Assembly (NCBI GenBank): GCA_016209705.1
Contig: JACQVR010000045.1
Location: 1-49,256, forward strand
Reading direction: 5' to 3'
DNA length: 49,256 nucleotides
Source: Planctomycetota bacterium
Lineage (GTDB): Bacteria; Planctomycetota; MHYJ01; JACPRB01
Position numbers and translations under genes: made by a program. Positions 43,340 to 49,256 of this stretch are shown piece after piece; within the stretch, counting starts at the first letter, position 1, and each line of letters starts with the position of its first letter. Below the pieces are notes generated by a model. That model worked only from the letters and a program-made list of their open reading frames with translations, did not search any database and was not told where the DNA came from.

Positions 43340-44503
43340 TTAGCTGCGGGTCGTTGCTCGCAGCGCCTTCACGGACTCGACCACGCTCGCCACGACGATG
43401 CCGATCTCCGCCGCCGTCGTGAACCGGCCCAGCGAAAAGCGCACGCTTCCCCGAATCCGCTCCTCGTCGCACCCGAGGGCGCCCAAAACATAGCTCGGCT
43501 GCAGCGCGGCGCTCGTGCACGCGGAACTTGACGAGACGGCGATGCCGGGCATCCGCTTCATCAGGTCGTCGCCGTCCACGCCCGCGAAGCTCAGGTTCGT
43601 CGTGTTGGCCAGTCGGCGCTCCGGATGGCCGTTCACGTGCACGCCGTCCAGAGCGGAACAGATGCCACGCTCAAGACGATTCCGGAGCCGCCGGATCCGA
43701 GCTTGCTCCGCTGCCATTTCCTGGCTGCAGAGGGTTGCGGCGGCGCCCATGCCGACAATCCCCGGCACGTTCAATGTGCCCGAGCGCAGCCCCCTCTCAT
43801 GCCCGCCTCCATGAAGGAGCGGCTCGCAGCGCACGTGCGGATCGCGGCGGCGGAGGTACAGGAAGCCCACGCCCTTGGGGCCGTAAATCTTGTGCGCGCT
43901 CGCGCTGAGCAAGTCGATTCCGAATGAGCCCACGTCGATCGGCTCCTTCCCGAAGGATTGGGTTCCGTCGGTGTGAAAGAGGACGCCTCGCTCCTTGCAG
44001 ATCGCGCCGATTTCCCGAAGGGGGTGGAGCACGCCGATCTCGTTGTTGGCGTGCATGACCGAAACCAGAATCGTCTGATCGGTGATGGCATCTGCTAAAT
44101 GTTGAAGATTCAAGCATCCCTGGGAATCGACGCCGAGCCAGGTCACCTGATAGCCCTTGCGCTCCAAATGCTCGCAGGGATCCAGAACGGACCGGTGTTC
44201 CGTCGCGACTGTTATGATGTGATTTCCTTTTGAGGCATACATCGGGGCGCCGGCGACTCCGAGGATAGCCAAATTGTTGGACTCCGTCGCCCCGCTGGTA
44301 AAGACGATCTCGCGCGGATCGGCGCCGATCACCGAGGCGACCTGTCCTCTCACGGCCTCGACGGCCTCGGCGGCGTCGCACCCGTAAGCATGATGGCGGC
44401 TCGACGCGTTGCCGAAGCGGTTCGAGAAGAACGGCATCATGGCGTCGAGGACGCGCGGGTCCACGGGGGTCGTCGCGTTGTAGTCCAGGTAGATCGTGCT
44501 CAT
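43340..44503 (-). CDS. nifS: Cysteine desulfurase (NifS/IscS type)
   Basis: A 387-residue PLP enzyme that removes sulfur from cysteine for iron-sulfur clusters and thio-cofactors. Features are YLDYNATTP at the start, TSGATESNN, His103 (TEHRSVL), the PLP lysine Lys205 (SASAHKIYGPKG), and the persulfide Cys329 in the long-loop class I motif SSSSACTSAALQPSYVL. Full length. It is separated from the terpenoid operon upstream by a 60-base hairpin, so it may be transcribed with it or alone. No scaffold gene (nifU/iscU) is adjacent. Confidence 0.92.
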   Translation of the reverse strand: MSTIYLDYNATTPVDPRVLDAMMPFFSNRFGNASSRHHAYGCDAAEAVEAVRGQVASVIGADPREIVFTSGATESNNLAILGVAGAPMYASKGNHIITVATEHRSVLDPCEHLERKGYQVTWLGVDSQGCLNLQHLADAITDQTILVSVMHANNEIGVLHPLREIGAICKERGVLFHTDGTQSFGKEPIDVGSFGIDLLSASAHKIYGPKGVGFLYLRRRDPHVRCEPLLHGGGHERGLRSGTLNVPGIVGMGAAATLCSQEMAAEQARIRRLRNRLERGICSALDGVHVNGHPERRLANTTNLSFAGVDGDDLMKRMPGIAVSSSSACTSAALQPSYVLGALGCDEERIRGSVRFSLGRFTTAAEIGIVVASVVESVKALRATTRS

Positions 44504-44506
44504 GGC

Positions 44507-44573
44507 GTAGCTGATAGCTCGTAGCTGGTCGCTTGTAGCCGCTTCCAGCCACGAGCTACCAGCTATTAGCTAC
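44507..44573. repeat. GTAGCT-type hairpin
   Basis: GTAGCTGATAGCTCGTAGCT at the left and AGCTACCAGCTATTAGCTAC at the right pair over about 20 bases with two mismatches. The same GTAGCT units make the palindrome at 36221-36290. The terpene cyclase stop codon (TAA) is within the right arm. There is no U-tract, so termination is less certain here than at 36221. Confidence 0.6.
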
Positions 44574-46347
44574 CCACTCTCCGCAGCGCGCGCCGGAGCG
44601 CCGAGACGCAAAAGATCACGGGATATAGCTTCTCCCAATACCAGAGCTTCGCGAAATAAAAACCGATCGGCGCTGGCGGGAACCGCGTTCCTTCCTCCGT
44701 CTCCGTGACGAGCCAGCGGCAGCCCCGGGTCAGGGCCTCCGTCACGTCGCCCTCGTGCCCGGCCAGCGCGTCCACGGCGAGCGCGGTTTCCTCGATCGTC
44801 GGCGGAAGGTCGGGGCCGCCGCGGAATCCGCCGTCCGCGTGCTGCGCCGACAGCAACCATGCGGCCGCGCGATCCCGCGCCCTTCTCCATTCAGGTCGGG
44901 TAGAGGAACACAGCATCACTCTTGAGGTGCCGTATACCGGGTTCGTTTCGTCCGCGGCTCCGTGATTTCCAAACCACAAGGGAATCCAAGCGCCTTCGGC
45001 GCGCTGAGTGCGAACGAGATAGTCGAAGGCGCGATTCATCGCGCCGTCCATTTCGATGGCGAGGGGACCCTCAAGCTCCGGCCGCCACGCGCTCCACGCC
45101 CGGAGCGCGTGAGCCGTCAAATCCGGACAGCTCCGGTCGAACGGTAGCTTGCCCCATCCGCGGCAAAACGTGGGGATCCCGCCGTCCCCATTCTGAACAT
45201 CCAGGAGCCACCGAATGCCGGCGCGCGCCGCACGCCTCGCCTCGGGATCGTCTCCGTCGCGGAGCAGGAACAACGCCAGCAATGCGCCGGCCGTATCGTC
45301 CGCGTCGGGGACGCCGCCGCTCAGATCGGTCCAGGCCCATCCTCCGGGCGCCGATTGCGTGTAGGGATGCACAACACGCGTCTGCTGGCCGAGGAGCCAG
45401 GCCCGAAGAGACGTTCGATCATCGAGGGCGCCGGTGAGCGCCTGCACCGAAAGCGTCGTCACCCATGTGGAGAGGTTCGTGTCGATGGACCAGCTCCCGT
45501 CTTCTCGCGCCGACGCCTTCAGAAACGCCGCACCCTTCCGGTTCACGGCATGTTCCACCTGGCCGCTGGCGGCAAGGCTCATCGTCACGAAGCTCGTCAG
45601 CGGCGTCGCTTCGAGAAATCCTCCCGAGTCAGGCTGGATGGACTCGAGGAGCCGCAACGTCTTGTTTCGCGCCAGCCATCGCGGGAGACGGGCGAACGGA
45701 TTTCGTGTCGGGCGGTGAACATGTCGCGCCTGCCCGATCGCGATGAGCGCGGGAAGGGCGTAGCTCACCACCTGAAGGTTCAGCCAACGGAACAGAAAAC
45801 GGGGAAGGGCGGCCAGCTCGAAGGGCAGGGAGGGGATGGATTCCCACGCCCGGCGGCCCTCTCCGAACCTTCCCGCCAGAGCGCACATCGTCAGGATCGG
45901 GACTGAAAAGGTTCGGTCCTCTCCATAGCGTCGGGCGATGGCTTCCGCCAGCGAAGGAGCCGTGAGATCTCCGACGTTTTTCTTTAACCACGCCTCGGCG
46001 CGCGAGAAGGCGGCCTCGTACTCTCGGTTCATTCCCAGGGATGCCCAGCAGAGCGCCGTCGTGCTGATGTTGCTCGGACTGGCGGGCGTATCGCCGAAGC
46101 CGCCATCCTCGTTTTGATGATCGGCGAGCCATCGAAGGCCTGCGCGGACGAGTGCGCTCAGGTCCTCGCCGCCGTTCCGCCGGACCAGATCGAGCGCGCA
46201 GGTCGCCGTGGCCGTGGAAAGCGCGCTCGAGGAAAGCGTTCCTTCCCAGTGGCCCGCCGGAACGCGACAGGCGAGAAGCCTCTCGCGCGCGGCCGACAGA
46301 GTCCGCTTGATCGCGCCCAAGTCGGAATCGATCGCGCCTCGTTTCAT
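44566..46347 (-). CDS. Class II terpene cyclase (squalene-hopene cyclase family)
   Basis: A 593-residue double alpha-toroid protein. The catalytic acid motif is DADDTA (Asp348-Asp351), the DxDD(T) of class II cyclases that protonate a double bond to start cyclisation. QW-like repeats are spread along it: GHWEGTLSSSALSTATATCA, NEDGGFGD, EDGSWSID, GDGGIPTF and DGGFRGG. The end, PAPIGFYFAKLWYWEKLYPV, matches the squalene-hopene cyclase C-terminus. It is somewhat shorter than usual (630-680) and its GVPDADDT context differs from the VDDTAV of hopene makers, so the substrate may be another polyprenoid. Its ATG overlaps the upstream gene's TGA (ATGA). Confidence 0.85.
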   Translation of the reverse strand: MKRGAIDSDLGAIKRTLSAARERLLACRVPAGHWEGTLSSSALSTATATCALDLVRRNGGEDLSALVRAGLRWLADHQNEDGGFGDTPASPSNISTTALCWASLGMNREYEAAFSRAEAWLKKNVGDLTAPSLAEAIARRYGEDRTFSVPILTMCALAGRFGEGRRAWESIPSLPFELAALPRFLFRWLNLQVVSYALPALIAIGQARHVHRPTRNPFARLPRWLARNKTLRLLESIQPDSGGFLEATPLTSFVTMSLAASGQVEHAVNRKGAAFLKASAREDGSWSIDTNLSTWVTTLSVQALTGALDDRTSLRAWLLGQQTRVVHPYTQSAPGGWAWTDLSGGVPDADDTAGALLALFLLRDGDDPEARRAARAGIRWLLDVQNGDGGIPTFCRGWGKLPFDRSCPDLTAHALRAWSAWRPELEGPLAIEMDGAMNRAFDYLVRTQRAEGAWIPLWFGNHGAADETNPVYGTSRVMLCSSTRPEWRRARDRAAAWLLSAQHADGGFRGGPDLPPTIEETALAVDALAGHEGDVTEALTRGCRWLVTETEEGTRFPPAPIGFYFAKLWYWEKLYPVIFCVSALRRALRRVGS

Positions 46348-47210
46348 GCCAAGCTCAGATGCCCCAGCGACAGCAGGGCGTAGTAGGTGTATTCGCAGTC
46401 CGGAACGTCATCCGCCCAGCTCCCGCAGAAGCTTCGGCCCGTCCAGAGCGTGTCGAGGAAATCGAGGGATTCGTCCTTGAGATGGCCGAAGGGGACGTGC
46501 ATCCCCGCCAGCGCGTGCAGCGCCGTCGCCGTGGAAAGGAGGTCCGGCAGCGGCGCCTGCTCGGTGGCGATGAATCCTCCCTTCGGATGGGCTCGCCGCA
46601 GGAGCCATTCGCCCGCGGCAGGCGGAATCGGCGCGTTCAGATTGCGCAGCAGCGTCACGGCGGCCGCCGTCGTGGGCGTCGAACCCGCCCGAATTCCGCG
46701 TTCGTTCGCGAAGGCGCCGCCTTCCAGTTGGAGGGATAGGACCGAACGGGCCAGCGCTTCGGGATTCGGGATCTCGATGCCCATGTCTTGAAGAGCGCCG
46801 AACGCCAGGAACGTATGGTAGACCGTGCCGTCCGAAGCACGCGGCTGCGGAGCATATCCTCCATCTTGAGCTCGGTATGCTTCGATTCGACTCGCCAGCC
46901 GCCGGGCCGTGTCGGGATTGAGCGATCCGCGAGGCAAAGCGGCCCAGCATCGAGCCAGACACGCGAGGTGGACGGCGTCGAGGCCGTCGCCGTCTCCGAA
47001 TCGCTGAAGATAGAGGCGCACGTTCGGGACCGGCGGGTCCTGCCTCATGGCGATCAGACCTTCCAGGGCGAAGACCGTGTAGTACAGATCCGTTCGGCCG
47101 GCCCGATCCCGCGCTCCTCCTTCCTCGGTGAACTGGTCGTGGAGAAACCGAATCACGCGCTCACCGGCCTCCGACAGCAGGTCCGGCGCCAGCCGCGCGA
47201 CTTGCAGCAT
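46344..47210 (-). CDS. Prenyltransferase-like alpha-toroid protein (protein prenyltransferase beta/squalene oxidase repeats)
   Basis: A 288-residue single alpha-alpha toroid. Repeats of the prenyltransferase/squalene-oxidase type include RTDLYYTVFALEGLIAM, AQDGGYAPQP, SDGTVYHTFLAFGAL, EGGAFANE, TTAAAVTLLRNL and PDCEYTYYALLSLGHL. The last resembles the PDxCYSxW zinc-ligand segment of Rab geranylgeranyltransferase beta subunits. It lacks the DxDD acid of its neighbour and the second toroid. ATG at 47210 with GAGG six bases before is chosen; a GTG at 47228 is possible. Either way it starts inside the end of the upstream synthase gene, implying coupling. The role is unknown. Confidence 0.75.
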   Translation of the reverse strand: MLQVARLAPDLLSEAGERVIRFLHDQFTEEGGARDRAGRTDLYYTVFALEGLIAMRQDPPVPNVRLYLQRFGDGDGLDAVHLACLARCWAALPRGSLNPDTARRLASRIEAYRAQDGGYAPQPRASDGTVYHTFLAFGALQDMGIEIPNPEALARSVLSLQLEGGAFANERGIRAGSTPTTAAAVTLLRNLNAPIPPAAGEWLLRRAHPKGGFIATEQAPLPDLLSTATALHALAGMHVPFGHLKDESLDFLDTLWTGRSFCGSWADDVPDCEYTYYALLSLGHLSLA

Positions 47211-48951
47211 TTCGAGCCTCAAACTCACGGCAGTACCCTTCGATGAGCCGTTCGCCGAAGATCTTTCCCACGACACGGCGCAGCAATCCTTTCAACGTCG
47301 GATGGGACAGGAACCGCAGGGAACGGACCGCTTCCTCTTTGTAGGCTTCGAGAAGCTCTTCGGCCTTCTCGATCACGCCGCGCTCGTTCAGGATCCGCCG
47401 CACGTCCTCGTCCGAAGGCCGCGGCTCGGAGCGGAAGAATGACTCGATGAGCCGCTTCTCCGCTCCCTCGTGAGCCCGCTTGTGGGCGATGGCCAGAATG
47501 ACCGACGGGCGCAGAGCTTGTAAATCGTCCGAATCGCTCTCCCCGTTGTAGTCCTGGAGATCGTCCCGGATCTGATATGCGATTCCCAGCGATTCGCTGT
47601 AGTTCCGCAGCACCTCGTGGATCGACGCGTCCGCATTCCCCAGAAAGGCTCCGAGGCGCAGCGTGACCTCGAACGCCGGAGCGGTTTTTTGCCGGAAGAT
47701 CTCCAGCACCTGAAGGGAGGAGAGCGGTTCGGGGTGCCGCGTCCACCATAGTTCGCGCCCTTGTCCCCGGCTCAGCGTCAGGTGGCCCGCGGCGGCCGTG
47801 CGAAGCATGTCGACGCGAACGCGCGGATCGATCGAAAGTTCCGAGATCAGGCGATACCCTTCGCCCAGAAGGAAATCCCCCACGTTGAGGGCGGCGGGCA
47901 TGCCGATATCGGCGTGAAGGGTCTTCTCGCCGTATCGAACGTCGTCGCCGTCTTCGATGTCGTCGTGAATCAAGGAAGCTTTGTGAAAGCATTCGATGGC
48001 GGCGGCCAGTTTCTTCAGGTCCGGCGACGCGGCGGGGGGCTGGCCGGCGCCGTCGCACTGGAGCGCCATCGTGGCGCAGGCGGCCAGATAGGGCCGCCAT
48101 CTCTTGCCCGCCTTCGCCAGCCAGCGCTGCGCGATCCGGGAAGTCTCGTCTTCCGGCGCTCCCATGATGGCGGCGAGCGAGGCCGGCTCGAACCATCCCT
48201 GGACCTCGTTCTTCAGAGCGTCGAGATCGAGGCGGTACGTCTTGTCGTCCGCGGTGAGATGGATGACATCCCATACCCAGTCGAGATCCACCGTCGTATT
48301 GACACAGTCGTCCTGAAGGAGCGGGATGGCGATCCCCGGAATCGCCACGGCCTCCATGTGCGGGAAGCTCTTTTCCAACACGTTGATGCAGCTCACGCCG
48401 ACGATCGCCTCGATCTTGCCGGTCTCGATCAGCCGGCGCACGATGGCCGACCCTTCGGCGACGAGGACCGCATAGCCCAGGCGCTCCGCCTCGACGGTGA
48501 GATCCTGGATCGAGCACAGGCCGCACTCCTTGCACAGGAGCCCGAACTCGTCGAACGGCGCCGGGCATTTGTCCTCCACGCGCAGGCACTTGGGGAGCAG
48601 CAGCAGCCGGCGGTCAAATGGGATGCGGGCGAGCGTATCTCTCCATGCGGCGTTGCTGATGAGGATGGCGGTGTAATCCGCGTACTTGGGGTCGATTCCG
48701 GCCCGCGTCAGGAGCGCGGCTGAATGCTCCCTGAGCTCCGGAAGCGTCAGCGGCGGCACGAGGCCCGCTTGGCGGACGTGCTTCGCGGCTTTGTTCATGA
48801 GCAGCGCGCGCGCGCGCTTGTCGTCGGGGATGTTCGATTGGGTGGGTCGATAGCGCTGCTTGGGGACCATGCGAGGCAGCGAGATCGCGTCCCGCTTCCC
48901 AGGCATTCCCAGGAACACGGTTCCGGTCACGCCTGTGGGTTCGTTACTCAT
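47161..48951 (-). CDS. DUF116 domain fused to an all-trans polyprenyl diphosphate synthase
   Basis: A 596-residue fusion. Residues 110-235 resemble DUF116: LPKCLRVEDKCPAP, LLCKECGLC, VGVSCINVL and DDCVNTTVD, with seven cysteines (122, 129, 140, 143, 146, 188, 216) able to hold a metal cluster. Residues 275-596 are a head-to-tail prenyl synthase: GKRWRP, first Asp-rich motif DDIED (330-334) and second DDLQD (463-467). Ala325 five residues before the first motif, and no two-residue insert, predict a product of C20 or longer rather than farnesyl. It is first in the operon and should feed the downstream cyclase. The role of the Cys-rich half is unknown. Confidence 0.88.
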   Translation of the reverse strand: MSNEPTGVTGTVFLGMPGKRDAISLPRMVPKQRYRPTQSNIPDDKRARALLMNKAAKHVRQAGLVPPLTLPELREHSAALLTRAGIDPKYADYTAILISNAAWRDTLARIPFDRRLLLLPKCLRVEDKCPAPFDEFGLLCKECGLCSIQDLTVEAERLGYAVLVAEGSAIVRRLIETGKIEAIVGVSCINVLEKSFPHMEAVAIPGIAIPLLQDDCVNTTVDLDWVWDVIHLTADDKTYRLDLDALKNEVQGWFEPASLAAIMGAPEDETSRIAQRWLAKAGKRWRPYLAACATMALQCDGAGQPPAASPDLKKLAAAIECFHKASLIHDDIEDGDDVRYGEKTLHADIGMPAALNVGDFLLGEGYRLISELSIDPRVRVDMLRTAAAGHLTLSRGQGRELWWTRHPEPLSSLQVLEIFRQKTAPAFEVTLRLGAFLGNADASIHEVLRNYSESLGIAYQIRDDLQDYNGESDSDDLQALRPSVILAIAHKRAHEGAEKRLIESFFRSEPRPSDEDVRRILNERGVIEKAEELLEAYKEEAVRSLRFLSHPTLKGLLRRVVGKIFGERLIEGYCREFEARNAASRAAGAGPAVGGR

Positions 48952-49030
48952 GACGTCGCGACCTTAAAAGCTAGTTCATAACCTGGAGCATGGGAGGTCT
49001 CGGAGGAGGCGGAGTACACGGAGAAAATAA
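48952..49030 (-). promoter_or_regulatory. Likely promoter region of the terpenoid operon
   Basis: The only gene-free sequence before the first operon gene. It holds a modest AT-rich patch (TTATGAACTAGCTTTTAA on the minus strand) and a weak AAGG thirteen bases before the ATG. No clear boxes or operator are visible. Confidence 0.3.
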
Positions 49031-49159
49031 ACCACGGAGGCGCGGAGACACGGAGAAGATTTTTTAAGGAGATCCGGAGATGGGGGGAGATAAGGAGATA
49101 TTTTTTTGGGGAGCGTTGGCTCCGTCGAACACTCCTTTCGATCTCAATATCTCCAGCAA
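49031..49159. repeat. GGAGAT-rich dispersed repeat, copy 2
   Basis: Starts GGAGGCGCGGAGACACGGAG and ends with the same 82 bp core as 23192-23273 (GGGAGCGTTGGCTCCGTCG, then ATATCTCCAGCAA). Only two or three bases differ in the core. The last 97 bases of the window after it (49160-49256) hold no recognised feature. Confidence 0.65.
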
Positions 49160-49256
49160 AGGGCTATTTACTTGACTCAACTAGGCCCTACATGTTGGGG
49201 GGTAGCGGGGTAATGAGCTTGGCGAACGGCGTGGGCTGAACGGCCGCAGCCTGCTC

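Overview
The window looks like a piece of a GC-rich planctomycete-type genome (Planctomycetota or a close relative, probably from an environmental assembly). The reasons are the company of families. There are two large WD40 proteins, one with a DRHGDPLP...ARLGT lead-in. There are three PQQ-like propeller proteins, one with the WNQWRGPNRDG opening. A Ser/Thr kinase is translationally coupled to a planctomycete/acidobacterial-style ECF sigma factor. An FGE-sulfatase protein, a futalosine-pathway mqnA and a fused DUF116/prenyl-diphosphate synthase are also present. No rRNA, tRNA or CRISPR array was recognised.

Layout. 1-620 is a graveyard: the 3' end of a group II intron, a UPF0145 fragment and an orphan C-terminal anchor. 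632-11190 holds a DUF4242-cyclase fusion, a nitronate monooxygenase/spermidine-synthase-like pair, an SDR, a ferritin-like protein, a decayed transposase and an OpuC-type osmolyte ABC transporter. 11371-16234 holds secreted redox and FGE proteins, small membrane proteins, a NIL-domain protein and a DNA polymerase IV gene that has lost its middle. 16381-22492 holds a frameshifted kelch-like surface protein, a PilZ protein, a 23-residue-repeat protein and two truncated genes meeting head to head. 23364-30636 holds two WD40 proteins whose blade counts are 14 and 21, around a LamG/FnIII surface protein. 30655-34155 holds the kinase and sigma factor plus two exported proteins ending at a strong terminator. 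34226-42352 holds an EF-G, three PQQ-like proteins, a zinc alcohol dehydrogenase and mqnA. 42554-43340 holds a broken toxin-antitoxin pair and a second, partial copy of mqnA. 43340-48951 holds a cysteine desulfurase and a compact three-gene terpenoid operon.

The best candidate for an undescribed system is that operon (44566-48951, minus strand). It runs from a DUF116 domain fused to an all-trans prenyl diphosphate synthase, to a prenyltransferase-like alpha-toroid protein, to a class II (DxDD) terpene cyclase. All three genes overlap, so they should make one pathway: build a long prenyl diphosphate, then cyclise it. The Cys-rich DUF116 part and the half-size toroid protein have no obvious role.

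The window is also rich in small intergenic elements. These include three roughly 100-140 bp MITE-like inverted repeats, hairpins built of GTAGCT units that supply stop codons to the genes they follow, GGACTCT-type hairpins (one lying inside a signal-peptide region), and two GGAGAT-rich dispersed repeats. Together with many truncated genes they suggest a genome that is actively rearranging. Some apparent breaks could instead be assembly or sequencing errors.
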